From Chitinophagales bacterium (lineage in GTDB: Bacteria > Bacteroidota > Bacteroidia > Chitinophagales > JADIYW01): a stretch of 48,998 nucleotides of DNA. Shown here one piece after another: positions 24,153-32,498 of this stretch. Position 1 is the stretch's first letter. Each line of letters starts with the position of its first letter. A program made the translations under genes and the position numbers. Below the pieces are notes generated by a model, which saw nothing but the letters and a program-made list of their open reading frames with translations, was not told the origin of the DNA and did no database searches. The stretch lies in the NCBI GenBank assembly GCA_017984135.1, contig JAGNZZ010000002.1, positions 117,750 to 166,747 of the forward strand, written 5' to 3'.

Positions 24153-25478
24153 ATGATAACTGAACAAGATAAACTTCCTACGTCAAAAGTAGCACGTGCT
24201 TCCAGCGTGTTTCGTACCAGCATGCGTGTTGGCGCCAACTACATCAAACATAATGCACAAAAATTGGTAGGTTCATCGGTAAGTGAGGATGATTTGAATG
24301 ATAAAAATGCAGAAGAATTATTCCAATTAATGAGTCAATTAAAAGGAAGTGCATTAAAAATTGCCCAAATGTTAAGCATGGATACAGGTGTTTTGCCAAA
24401 ATCGTATGCTGAAAAGTTTGCCTTGGCGCAAAATAGTGCTATGGCATTAAGCACGCCTTTGGTGATGAATACATTTGTAAAATACATTGGAAAATTGCCT
24501 ACAGATGTTTTTGATACATTTAAAACAAAAGCAGAACATGCTGCATCTATTGGGCAAGTACATAAAGCAACTAAAAATGGAAAAACTTTAGCCGTGAAAT
24601 TACAATATCCAGGCGTGGCTGATAGTATTCATTCAGATATTAATTTGGTAAAACCACTGTTTCTCCGTTTTATTGGAGTTAAAGAAAAAGAAGTACAACC
24701 ATATTTTGATGAATTTGAAGAGAGATTAACGGATGAATGTAATTACGAATTAGAGTTAAAAAATGGAATGGAAATAGGTGCTTGGAGTTCAGCTATTCCA
24801 AATCTTATCGTGCCCAATTATTATGAAACATTGTCAGCCAAAAAAATTCTGACCATGGATTGGATTGATGGCATGCCATTGCAAACATTTATTGATACAG
24901 AAACCAACCAAGAATCTAAAAATAGAATTGGCCAAGCATTAATGAATTTTATTCATACTTCTATTCATGAACATCAACGTTTTCATGCAGATTTGCATCC
25001 CGGAAATTTTTTAGTTACGGATGATTTGAAATTAGTAGTCCTAGATTTTGGTTGTGTAAAAACCATTCCTTTTGATTTTTATAATTTCTATTTCTCATTG
25101 GCAAAAGATGAAATTGTAAATGATGATATTGCCTTGAGAAAATGTTTGGTTGGTTTGGATTTTTTACGTAATGATGATACTCATGAAACTGAAAAATTAT
25201 TTTATGAAACCGCGTTGAAAGCCATCCAAACAATTTCAAAACCTATGAAAGCTGATGTATTTAATTTTGGAGATGTATTATTTCATCAACAACTACAAGA
25301 ACAAGGAAGAGAAATTTTTGATAATAAAGAATTTAGAAAACCCAATGCGATGCGTGGTTCACGACATGCCATTTATTTACATCGTGCGTTTTTTGGTTTG
25401 TACTCTATTTTGTATAAGTTGAATGCTACCATAAATATAGATAGGCGATTTATTGATAAAGTGCAAGTAGTGAAATAA
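24153..25478 (+). CDS. ABC1/AarF/UbiB-family atypical kinase-like protein
   Basis: A 441-residue UbiB/COQ8-family protein. The N-terminal extension carries LKGSALKIAQMLSMD where the family has KxGQ; here it reads K69-I-A-Q72, Ala replacing Gly. The Ala-rich nucleotide loop EHAASIGQVHKA near 130 is followed by TLAVKLQYPGV with the catalytic Lys; then the catalytic motif FHADLHPGNFLV and metal-binding DFGCV near 290-300. Known relatives support ubiquinone synthesis or membrane lipid homeostasis through ATPase activity. No transmembrane helix is obvious, so it probably acts peripherally at the membrane. It is in an operon with the TetR-C-like gene. Confidence 0.9.
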   Translation: MITEQDKLPTSKVARASSVFRTSMRVGANYIKHNAQKLVGSSVSEDDLNDKNAEELFQLMSQLKGSALKIAQMLSMDTGVLPKSYAEKFALAQNSAMALSTPLVMNTFVKYIGKLPTDVFDTFKTKAEHAASIGQVHKATKNGKTLAVKLQYPGVADSIHSDINLVKPLFLRFIGVKEKEVQPYFDEFEERLTDECNYELELKNGMEIGAWSSAIPNLIVPNYYETLSAKKILTMDWIDGMPLQTFIDTETNQESKNRIGQALMNFIHTSIHEHQRFHADLHPGNFLVTDDLKLVVLDFGCVKTIPFDFYNFYFSLAKDEIVNDDIALRKCLVGLDFLRNDDTHETEKLFYETALKAIQTISKPMKADVFNFGDVLFHQQLQEQGREIFDNKEFRKPNAMRGSRHAIYLHRAFFGLYSILYKLNATINIDRRFIDKVQVVK

Positions 25479-25485
25479 TTCTTTG

Positions 25486-26982
25486 CTAATTTGGTTGTTC
25501 TAAACTGATTGTTTTAAAAATTGGTTTCTGATGTTTTGAAACATTTAGCTGGAATATTTGTGTTTTAAAACCGACTTTTGAACAGCTAATTTCATAATGA
25601 GCATTTGTATTTAATATTATAGTAAGTTGTTTACTATAGATTCCAGTTTTTGTAATTTCTCCATCTTTTTTAATCGTGATTTCTAAATCGTCGGCAGCTT
25701 TTCCATCGCAATATAATTTTAGTGTCAATGGTACATCTAAATATTCAAATTTATAAATATCATCATTGCCCATGCCGCCATTTCTATCGGATGAAAAATA
25801 GCCATGACTTTGATTAGCATCTATATAAAAACCAAAATCATCCGTAGGACTATTAAACGGCTTTCCTAAATTTTCTGGATTTCCAAATTCACCCAATTTA
25901 TTAGGCACACTTTTGAAAATATCCATGCTTCCAAATCCGGGCAAACCCGTTGATGAAAAATAAAGTGTACCATCTGAATGTATAAATGGATATCGTTCAT
26001 CACCTTTAGTATTTATTTTATTTCCGGCATTTTTTGGTTTACTCCAAGTTCCATTTGTCAAGGTAGAATAATAAATATCTTTACCACCAAAACCGCCGGC
26101 TCTGTCAGAAGTAAAAAAAATCATATTTCCTTGTGCGTTAATACTAGGAAAAGCACATGAATATTCTTTGTCGTTAAATTCTAATTCTTTAATGTCTTTC
26201 CAATGGTCATTTACTTTTCGTGCAGAAAATATTTTTAGTGTAACATCACCTTTTTTGTTGGTAACGGCTTCGCCTAATTGGAAATTATTTTTAGTAAAAT
26301 AAATCATATCACGTAAGGAATCAATACTTGCTGGTCCACTGTTGTAGTTTCTAGAATTGACAACACCTTTTAAGGATTCAATTTGCCAGGATGAATCTTT
26401 AGCACAAGTAGCTAAATAGACTTGTTGGAAAGCGTTGCCCGATGCTCCATTAATTTTTCCTTCTCTGGTGGACGTAAATAAAATACCATTTTTATATGGT
26501 ATAGCACAGAAATCAGAAGAATTGGTGTTAATACTTTTGAAGTTTTCAATTATAATTTTTCGATCAATACTTAAGTCTGTTTTTGCTTTTTCACATGAAA
26601 TTAATAAGGTTCTGGCGAACGTGGTATCCGCATCTGATTTTAAATTTAAATATTTTTGCAACCATTTTTTTGCTTCGTCATATTTTTCATTTGCCATCAA
26701 TATTTGACCAAAGTATAAATTGGACTTTGGAATCGCATTTTTATCAGCTACAACAATAGCAAAATATTTTTCTGCATTGTCGTAATCATTTATTTTTCGA
26801 TAGCATTCTGCAATTTTTCGTACAGCTCGTATATTTCCTTTGTCGGCAATAGGTTTGTAGATTTCAATAGCTTGTGCATATTTGTAATCTTCAAATAATT
26901 TATCCGCTTTGTCCATTTGCGCCCACAATAGTGTAGAGCTAAATAGGAATAGGATTTTTAAGAGGTACTTTAGATAGGTCAT
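25486..26982 (-). CDS. TPR and PD40 beta-propeller envelope protein
   Basis: A 498-residue exported protein (signal peptide MTYLKYLLKILFLFSSTLLW, then AQ). Residues about 22-130 are TPR repeats (KLFEDYKYAQAIEIYKPIA; KINDYDNAEKYFAIV; NEKYDEAKKWLQKY). A PD40 propeller with repeated FFTSDRAGGFGGKDIYYS and FSSTGLPGFGSMDIFKS blades follows to about 415, then a beta-sandwich end. The layout matches the front part of PorE/OmpA-like proteins of Bacteroidota, but the OmpA peptidoglycan-binding domain is absent and the gene ends there cleanly. Last gene of a five-gene minus operon. Confidence 0.85.
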   Translation of the reverse strand: MTYLKYLLKILFLFSSTLLWAQMDKADKLFEDYKYAQAIEIYKPIADKGNIRAVRKIAECYRKINDYDNAEKYFAIVVADKNAIPKSNLYFGQILMANEKYDEAKKWLQKYLNLKSDADTTFARTLLISCEKAKTDLSIDRKIIIENFKSINTNSSDFCAIPYKNGILFTSTREGKINGASGNAFQQVYLATCAKDSSWQIESLKGVVNSRNYNSGPASIDSLRDMIYFTKNNFQLGEAVTNKKGDVTLKIFSARKVNDHWKDIKELEFNDKEYSCAFPSINAQGNMIFFTSDRAGGFGGKDIYYSTLTNGTWSKPKNAGNKINTKGDERYPFIHSDGTLYFSSTGLPGFGSMDIFKSVPNKLGEFGNPENLGKPFNSPTDDFGFYIDANQSHGYFSSDRNGGMGNDDIYKFEYLDVPLTLKLYCDGKAADDLEITIKKDGEITKTGIYSKQLTIILNTNAHYEISCSKVGFKTQIFQLNVSKHQKPIFKTISLEQPN

Positions 26983-26996
26983 ATTAATATCAATAC

Positions 26997-27836
26997 TTAA
27001 TTAATTTCTTCTAATTTCATTAATCTATCAAATTCTATACCTTTTTCTGTCCTTTTGAGCGTACAGCATTCTACTTCTTTATCATGTTCAAAAAATAAAA
27101 TATGATTATTAGTTACTGCTTTTTCTAAAAATATGGCTTTTTCTCTAAGTGTATCTAAAGGACGAATATCATAAGCCATCACGTAAGGTAATTTAATATG
27201 ATGATGTGAAGGAATTAAATCGGCACAATAGGAGATAGTTTGTTTCTCTTTATAAATGTGTAACAACATCATTGCTTCTGTATGTCCATACATAAATTCA
27301 ATTTCTACGTTAGGCATATTAAGTTCTTCTTTTTCTACATATTTTAATTTGCCAGCATGTTGAATGGCTTCTAAATATTCTTTTAAATAAGATGCTTTTT
27401 CACGCGCATTGGGTTGCATGGCTGATTGCCATTGTGTTGCCGAAGTCCAATGTGTGGCATTTGGAAATCGTAACGTAGGTTGGTGATTGCCATCATTCTT
27501 TAAAGCACCTATGCAATGGTCGAAATGTAAATGTGTTAGAAAAACATCTGTAATATCTGTTGGTGAAAATCCATGTTTCGCTAGTGATTTTTCTAAAGTT
27601 TCATCGCCAAATGGATGGTACCGCTTCTTATAAATATCGTCGATAAAATCACCCATGCCTGTGTCCACTAACATCAATCTATTTTTATCTTGGATGAGTA
27701 AGCAACGCATTGCCCAAGTACACATGTTGTTTTCGTCTGGTGGATTTAGTTTTTGCCACATCGTTTTGGGAACTACGCCAAACATAGCGCCTCCATCTAA
27801 TTTAAAAAATCCGGTATCAATAGTATATAATTTCAT
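26997..27836 (-). CDS. MBL-fold metallo-hydrolase
   Basis: A 279-residue metallo-beta-lactamase-fold hydrolase. The metal motif THLHFDHCIG gives His102, His104, Asp106 and His107; further ligands appear in GHTEAMML and SYCADLIPSHHH. The domain opens with LVDTGMGD. This subgroup includes lactonases and many uncharacterised hydrolases, so no substrate is assigned. It lies 6 bases after the DUF1801 gene and 14 bases before the PD40 gene on the same strand. Confidence 0.87.
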   Translation of the reverse strand: MKLYTIDTGFFKLDGGAMFGVVPKTMWQKLNPPDENNMCTWAMRCLLIQDKNRLMLVDTGMGDFIDDIYKKRYHPFGDETLEKSLAKHGFSPTDITDVFLTHLHFDHCIGALKNDGNHQPTLRFPNATHWTSATQWQSAMQPNAREKASYLKEYLEAIQHAGKLKYVEKEELNMPNVEIEFMYGHTEAMMLLHIYKEKQTISYCADLIPSHHHIKLPYVMAYDIRPLDTLREKAIFLEKAVTNNHILFFEHDKEVECCTLKRTEKGIEFDRLMKLEEIN

Positions 27837-27842
27837 GTGGAA

Positions 27843-28310
27843 TTATTTAGTCTTGTTTTTTAAAAAGTTTGTTTCATAAATTTTAATCCAATCAAATGGA
27901 GTAACTTTCTTTGCTAATTCTTCCAATAATTTAAAAGGAATATGCTCCGCTTTTTTAAAACGAAGACATGATTTTCCTATGTCTAATTTTTGATTGCTGT
28001 GTTGTTTAAATGCCTCTACAAACCAATTGTATAATTGTGGATCGGCATACAAGCACATGTGATAAATTCCAATATGGCTTTTTTGAGAGGCAATGGAAAT
28101 AAACGGTAATGGTAAATTTGTGGTGCAATGGTATCCTGCTGGATATATTTTGTGAGGCACCACAAAACTAGGCATACCATATTGCATACAGGCTTCAAAT
28201 CCACTTGGTAGATTTTTATTAAAAAGTACAATCAAATTTTGAATGACTTCTTTTCTTTCATCATTTAGGGATTCAATATATTCATTAATTGTAGCAGCTG
28301 TTGTTGGCAT
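27843..28310 (-). CDS. DUF1801 (YdhG-like) protein
   Basis: A 155-residue cytoplasmic protein of the YdhG/DUF1801 type. The patterns INEYIESLNDERKEVIQNL, FEACMQYGMPSFVVP and KSCLRFKKAEHIPFKLLEEL are characteristic. Some relatives are annotated iron chaperones (frataxin-like fold), but the activity is unproven. In the middle of the five-gene minus operon; 62 bases after ribH. Confidence 0.85.
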   Translation of the reverse strand: MPTTAATINEYIESLNDERKEVIQNLIVLFNKNLPSGFEACMQYGMPSFVVPHKIYPAGYHCTTNLPLPFISIASQKSHIGIYHMCLYADPQLYNWFVEAFKQHSNQKLDIGKSCLRFKKAEHIPFKLLEELAKKVTPFDWIKIYETNFLKNKTK

Positions 28311-28372
28311 AATACTATCTAAAGATACAAATCTTTAAGGAGTTAAAATAAGCTTAAAAAATGAAAATAGGA

Positions 28373-28849
28373 TTAAAATACACACATTTTTAACGCAGTA
28401 ACTGCTGCTTCCACACCTTTGTTGCCATGTATTCCTCCAGCGCGATCAACAGCTTGTTGTTCTGTATTAGGTGTTAAAACGCCAAAAATAAATGGAATAT
28501 CAAATTGAATATTTAAGGTTTGTAAGGCTTGAGCAACTGATGTGTTTATGTATATATCATGGTCTGTTTCTCCTTTAATTACACAGCCAATACAAATAAC
28601 AGATGAGATGTGATGATTTTGTGCTAATTTCTTTGCCGCAAACGGTAATTCAAACGTACCAGGAACATAAGACACATTGATGTCTTCTTCTTTTACGCCA
28701 TGTTTTAACAGTGTTTCTATGCAGCCTTTTAATAATTCAAAGGTGATGTGTTTATTCCATTCTGCAACCACAATGCCAAATGCTTTTCCTTGTCCGGAAG
28801 GAACTTTCTCCGAGTCATAATTAGAAAGGTTTTGCAATGCAGTAGCCAT
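28373..28849 (-). CDS. ribH: 6,7-dimethyl-8-ribityllumazine synthase
   Basis: A 158-residue lumazine synthase, penultimate enzyme of riboflavin synthesis, forming an icosahedral or pentameric shell. Signature parts are GIVVAEWNKHITFELLKGC, SYVPGTFELPFAAKKLA, VICIGCVIKGETDHDIYI (active-site His), and FIFGVLTPNTEQQAVDRAGG. Length is normal. The other rib genes are not in this window. It is 12 bases downstream of the TPR membrane-protein gene, a pairing that recurs in Bacteroidota. Confidence 0.97.
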   Translation of the reverse strand: MATALQNLSNYDSEKVPSGQGKAFGIVVAEWNKHITFELLKGCIETLLKHGVKEEDINVSYVPGTFELPFAAKKLAQNHHISSVICIGCVIKGETDHDIYINTSVAQALQTLNIQFDIPFIFGVLTPNTEQQAVDRAGGIHGNKGVEAAVTALKMCVF

Positions 28850-28861
28850 TGTTAATTTGTA

Positions 28862-29566
28862 TTATAATGGTTTTGCTTCTAATTTTGCGATATAGATTTC
28901 AGAAGCAGCACCTTCTTGGCTATTTGGAAAGTCTGTATTTAATTTTTTGAATAATTCCAATGCTTCTTTGTTATTTCCTTTTTGTGAAAGCGCTAAAGCA
29001 GCACGGAAAAGATACGTTGGAGCAGTGAGTTCATTATTTGCTTGCGCAGCAGCTTTTTTGTAATTTTCAATTGCTTTATCCATTTGATTTTGCTCTGCAA
29101 AAGCATCTCCTAAGCAACCATATTTTCTAGCACTCAAAATAGCATCATCTGTTGAAAATTTATTTAAATAATTTACAGCATCTGCATATTTTCCTATTTT
29201 GAGATTTGCTACACCTGCTCCAAAGTTTGCTCTGTTTCCCGCCGACGTACCATCATATTGTTTGGCAATGGCTTCAAATCCTAAATGTTGTCCGTCACCT
29301 TTTAAGGCTAATGACATAGAATCCATATCAAAATATTTTTGAGCAAAAATAATCGCATCTTGTGCTTTGCTTTCTTTTGGGCTTTTAATTAGATTTTTAT
29401 ATGCCCAAAATCCACCAGCAATAAGAACTATCGCAACGATGCCACCAATAATTACATTTTTATATTGTTCAAAGTAGTACTCGTAATTGTTAAATGCATT
29501 CGTTAACTGTGCATTTCCTTCTTCTAAGATATCTGATTCTACTTGTTTATTTTTATTCTTAGCCAT
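28862..29566 (-). CDS. TPR membrane protein (YfgM-like)
   Basis: A 234-residue protein with a single transmembrane helix near residue 40-60 (NVIIGGIVAIVLIAGGFWAY) and a C-terminal TPR region (GKYADAVNYLNKF; NQMDKAIENYKKAAAQAN; GNNKEALELFKKLNTDFPNS). The arrangement, short cytoplasmic N-terminus, one helix, TPRs outside, is that of YfgM, which works with periplasmic chaperones. First gene of the five-gene minus operon and divergent from recF. Confidence 0.85.
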   Translation of the reverse strand: MAKNKNKQVESDILEEGNAQLTNAFNNYEYYFEQYKNVIIGGIVAIVLIAGGFWAYKNLIKSPKESKAQDAIIFAQKYFDMDSMSLALKGDGQHLGFEAIAKQYDGTSAGNRANFGAGVANLKIGKYADAVNYLNKFSTDDAILSARKYGCLGDAFAEQNQMDKAIENYKKAAAQANNELTAPTYLFRAALALSQKGNNKEALELFKKLNTDFPNSQEGAASEIYIAKLEAKPL

Positions 29567-29588
29567 ATTTTTATATTAAAATAGAGCG

Positions 29589-29596
29589 CAAAGGTA
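29589..29596 (-). promoter_or_regulatory. -7 element of the TPR/ribH operon
   Basis: TACCTTTG on the minus strand matches TAnnTTTG and ends 22 bases before the ATG at 29566. A -33 TTTG at the usual spacing is not seen. Confidence 0.5.
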
Positions 29597-29660
29597 CGAT
29601 TTTTCATCAAATATTTAAAATATTTATCCACGAAACTGTTTCTTTTTTTGGGTTTGGCTG

Positions 29661-29668
29661 TATATTTG
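29661..29668 (+). promoter_or_regulatory. -7 element immediately before recF
   Basis: TATATTTG matches TAnnTTTG and ends seven bases before the recF ATG at 29676, so the transcript would start within a base or two of the start codon. No TTTG lies at exactly -33; two TTTG copies lie closer (29647-29650 and 29653-29656). Confidence 0.5.
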
Positions 29669-29675
29669 GCATCGT

Positions 29676-30782
29676 ATGGTTATCTCGGATTTTCGTATTG
29701 CTCAGCTTGTCTTAACCAATTATAAAAATTATACTTTCCAACGATTTGAATTTGGTACTAAACTAAATTTTATTGTGGGCAATAATGGAACCGGAAAAAC
29801 CAGCTTGTTAGATGCCATTTATTATACTTGTTTTACCAAAAGTTATTTAAGTTCATCAGATATATTGAATGTTCGATTCACCACTGAATTTTTTAGAATA
29901 GAAACACATTTGGACGTAAATAATACACCTCATTTAGTGGAAGTTAAATACTCGAAAAATGAGAAAAAAGAGATTCTACTAGATAAATCCAAATTGGAAA
30001 AACTAGCAGACTATATCGGAAAATTTCCTTGTGTTATTATCACACCGGACGATAGTCAACTTATTTTAGGTAGTAGTGAACTGCGTCGTAAGTTTTTGGA
30101 TGCTTCCTTGTCGCAATATTCATCAGAATATTTTCAGCAACTGCTACTTTATAATAAGATTTTGGCACAACGAAATGCCTTATTAAAATCATTTTATGAA
30201 AATCGTTTCTTTGACAAAAACTTACTAGATGTTTATAATCAACAACTTATCTCATCTGGAAATATAATTTATACTTATAGAAAAGACTTTATTCAGCAAT
30301 TTAATCAAATTTTTTGCCTGTTTTATCACCAAATATTTGAAGGAAATGAAGAGGTAAGTGTTCAATATACTTCCGATTTGCATTTAAAAAATTTTGATTC
30401 TGTATTGGAAGATTCTATTTCGCATGATAGAAATGCACAACGTACTACAAAAGGTATCCATACAGATGACTTGGTATTTGAACTTAACCATCTACCTATT
30501 CGAAAAATTGGCTCACAAGGACAACAAAAAACATTTTTGCTTTCGCTCAAATTAGCGCAATATGATTTGTTAAAAACACAAAAACAATTAACTCCTTTAT
30601 TGCTTTTGGACGATATTTTTGATAAATTAGACATTCATCGAATAGCCAAAATTATTCAACTAGTCAACAAAGATTCAATTGGACAAGTATTTATTTCCGA
30701 TACAGATAAAAATAGAATTCAACATTTCATAAACGAAAATAATATCACTCAATATAAATTAATTCACCTTGGCGACATATAG
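29676..30782 (+). CDS. recF: DNA replication and repair protein RecF
   Basis: A 368-residue SMC-like ATPase that helps load RecA at gaps. It opens with the RecF strand pair IAQLVLTNYKNYTFQRFEF. Walker A is GNNGTGKTS (residues 35-43), the signature is near KIGSQGQQKTFLLSLKLAQY, and Walker B is LLLLDDIFDKLD. Length is normal. No other ATG near the start keeps the conserved N-terminus, so the ATG at 29676 is firm. It overlaps the next gene (DUF721) by 14 bases, which implies translational coupling. Confidence 0.96.
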   Translation: MVISDFRIAQLVLTNYKNYTFQRFEFGTKLNFIVGNNGTGKTSLLDAIYYTCFTKSYLSSSDILNVRFTTEFFRIETHLDVNNTPHLVEVKYSKNEKKEILLDKSKLEKLADYIGKFPCVIITPDDSQLILGSSELRRKFLDASLSQYSSEYFQQLLLYNKILAQRNALLKSFYENRFFDKNLLDVYNQQLISSGNIIYTYRKDFIQQFNQIFCLFYHQIFEGNEEVSVQYTSDLHLKNFDSVLEDSISHDRNAQRTTKGIHTDDLVFELNHLPIRKIGSQGQQKTFLLSLKLAQYDLLKTQKQLTPLLLLDDIFDKLDIHRIAKIIQLVNKDSIGQVFISDTDKNRIQHFINENNITQYKLIHLGDI

Positions 30783-31068
30783 AAACACCAAATTTGTGGC
30801 ACTCAAAGATGTTCTCGACGATATGATAAAAGAGATGCGTATTGGCGGAAAAATGAACGAAATGAAAGTTCGTAAATATTGGCATGAACTCATGGGAACT
30901 TACATTACCAACCAAACTTCCAAGATATTTTATAAACAAGGCAAATTGTTTGTTTATCTCGAATCATCCGCTTTGAAACATGAATTATTTTTAGCAAGAG
31001 AAAAAATTAAATCGGATTTGAATAAACGCTTGCAAGAAAATCTTATTCACGAAATTATTTTCAGATAA
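30769..31068 (+). CDS. DUF721 protein (DciA-like)
   Basis: A 99-residue protein of the DUF721 family, with LKDVLDDMIKEMRIGGKMNE, then VRKYWHELMGTYITNQTSKI and LFVYLESSALKHELFLAREK. DciA, the best-known member, loads the replicative helicase in bacteria that lack DnaC or DnaI. This form has only the KH-like DUF721 domain and no long C-terminal tail. The likely start is TTG at 30769, which overlaps recF by 14 bases; GTG at 30796 or ATG at 30823 would remove conserved residues. Confidence 0.82.
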   Translation: MATYRNTKFVALKDVLDDMIKEMRIGGKMNEMKVRKYWHELMGTYITNQTSKIFYKQGKLFVYLESSALKHELFLAREKIKSDLNKRLQENLIHEIIFR

Positions 31069-31141
31069 AACAGATAGACTTATAAACAACTCTTATTGAA
31101 TAATTGAAAAATCTTATCAAAAAATTTCCATTCTTTTTTTC

Positions 31142-31149
31142 TATTTTTG
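31142..31149 (+). promoter_or_regulatory. -7 element of the thioredoxin gene
   Basis: TATTTTTG matches TAnnTTTG and lies 46 bases before the trxA ATG, giving a leader of about 40 bases. No clear -33 TTTG at the usual spacing. Confidence 0.4.
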
Positions 31150-31195
31150 AACTCAATGGATAAAATATTGTTATCAACTATAAAATAAAAATAAA

Positions 31196-31516
31196 ATGGC
31201 TTTAGAACTCACAAACGACAACTTTAAAGAAAAAGTATTAGAAAATCAAGGCGTTGCTTTGGTCGATTTTTGGGCAGAATGGTGTGGACCTTGTCGCCTA
31301 ATTGGACCAGTCGTAGAAGATTTATCAAAAGATTATGAAGGAACGGCTACAATCGGAAAATTAAACGTGGACGATAACCGCGAAATTGCTGCTCAATATG
31401 GGATTATGAGTATTCCAACTTTATTGTTTTTTAAAAATGGTGAAGTAGTAGATAAGCTTGTTGGTGTAGCATCCAAATCAGATTTGAAAAAGAAATTAGA
31501 TGCACATCTAGCATAA
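31196..31516 (+). CDS. trxA: Thioredoxin
   Basis: A 106-residue thioredoxin that reduces protein disulfides in the cytoplasm. Active site WCGPC with Cys30 and Cys33, preceded by ALVDFWAE; cis-proline in GIMSIPTLLFFKNGEVV; buried Asp in VDFWAEWC. Length and motifs are standard. Single gene, with an intrinsic terminator right after it at 31538-31573. Confidence 0.97.
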   Translation: MALELTNDNFKEKVLENQGVALVDFWAEWCGPCRLIGPVVEDLSKDYEGTATIGKLNVDDNREIAAQYGIMSIPTLLFFKNGEVVDKLVGVASKSDLKKKLDAHLA

Positions 31517-31537
31517 TACATTTATTTAATTAATTTT

Positions 31538-31573
31538 AATGGTTGATCGATATAAATTGGTCAACCATTTTTT
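31538..31573 (+). terminator. Intrinsic terminator of trxA
   Basis: An 11-bp stem (AATGGTTGATC at 31538-31548 with GGTCAACCATT at 31559-31569, one T-G pair), 10-base loop, then a T run to 31573, 20 bases after the trxA stop. It includes the in-frame ATG at 31539 that would otherwise lengthen the DUF58 gene, so that gene is better started at 31584. Confidence 0.85.
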
Positions 31574-31583
31574 AATTTTAGAT

Positions 31584-32498
31584 ATGCTTATTTCTCCACA
31601 AGATTTTTATCCGTTTGACCAATTAGATATTTTGGCTCGACAAGTTGTCGAAGGTTTTATCATAGGATTGCATAAAAGTCCATATCATGGTTTTTCCGTA
31701 GAGTTTGCCGAACATCGCTTGCATAATGCTGGTGATTCCATCAAAGATATAGATTGGAAAGTGTTTGCACGAACAGAAAAATTATACACAAAAAAGTTTG
31801 AAGAAGAAACCAATTTGCGTTGTCAAATTGTAATTGATGCTTCTTCGTCGATGTATTTCCCACAAGAAAAACAAGCTAAAGAATTTAATAAAATTGAATT
31901 TTCATGTGTGGCAGCTGCCGCATTAATGTATATGTTAAAAAAACAACGAGATGCCGTAGGATTATCCGTTTTTGATGAAACATTAAAAACACAAACTGCC
32001 ACAAAAACAAATGTAATGCATCATCAAATGCTGATGAATGAATTGTATAAAATTATCCAAAATATTCCAAATCAAAAAAATACGAATGCAGTAAAATGCT
32101 TGCACCAAATTGCTGATACCATTCATCGGCGTTCCTTGGTAATTATTTTTAGTGACATGCTTGACAGTGCCAACGAACAAGCACTTTTTTTGGCGTTGCA
32201 ACACTTAAAACACAACAAACACGAAGTTGTATTATTTCATGTGGTAGATAAATTGAAAGAGCTTGATTTTAAATTTGAAAATCGTCCATATCAATTTATT
32301 GACATGGAAAGTGGTGAAACCATAAAACTGCAACCCAATCAAATAAAAGATGTTTATATCGAAAAAATGTTGGAACGAAATACAAATTTGAAATTGAAAT
32401 GCGCACAATATAAAATAGATTTCGTTGAAGCCGATATTCACGAAGGCTTTCAGCCCATACTTTTGTCTTATTTAGTGAAACGAAGTAAAATGATATAA
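31584..32498 (+). CDS. DUF58 (vWA-like) protein
   Basis: A 304-residue DUF58 protein. The conserved N-terminal part is ARQVVEGFIIGLHKSPYHGF followed by SVEFAEHRLHNAGDSIKDID and WKVFARTEKLY. A von Willebrand A-like fold with a metal-site-like DASSSMYFP follows. Such genes often accompany MoxR ATPases in envelope or cofactor assembly, but no MoxR gene is here. Start at 31584 because the ATG at 31539 lies inside the trxA terminator. It heads a unit with the next two genes; its TAA overlaps the next ATG by one base. Confidence 0.87.
   Translation: MLISPQDFYPFDQLDILARQVVEGFIIGLHKSPYHGFSVEFAEHRLHNAGDSIKDIDWKVFARTEKLYTKKFEEETNLRCQIVIDASSSMYFPQEKQAKEFNKIEFSCVAAAALMYMLKKQRDAVGLSVFDETLKTQTATKTNVMHHQMLMNELYKIIQNIPNQKNTNAVKCLHQIADTIHRRSLVIIFSDMLDSANEQALFLALQHLKHNKHEVVLFHVVDKLKELDFKFENRPYQFIDMESGETIKLQPNQIKDVYIEKMLERNTNLKLKCAQYKIDFVEADIHEGFQPILLSYLVKRSKMI

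Noticed and set aside
31539..31583. Upstream ATG for DUF58
   Set aside because: It lies inside the trxA terminator hairpin and adds residues not typical of the family.
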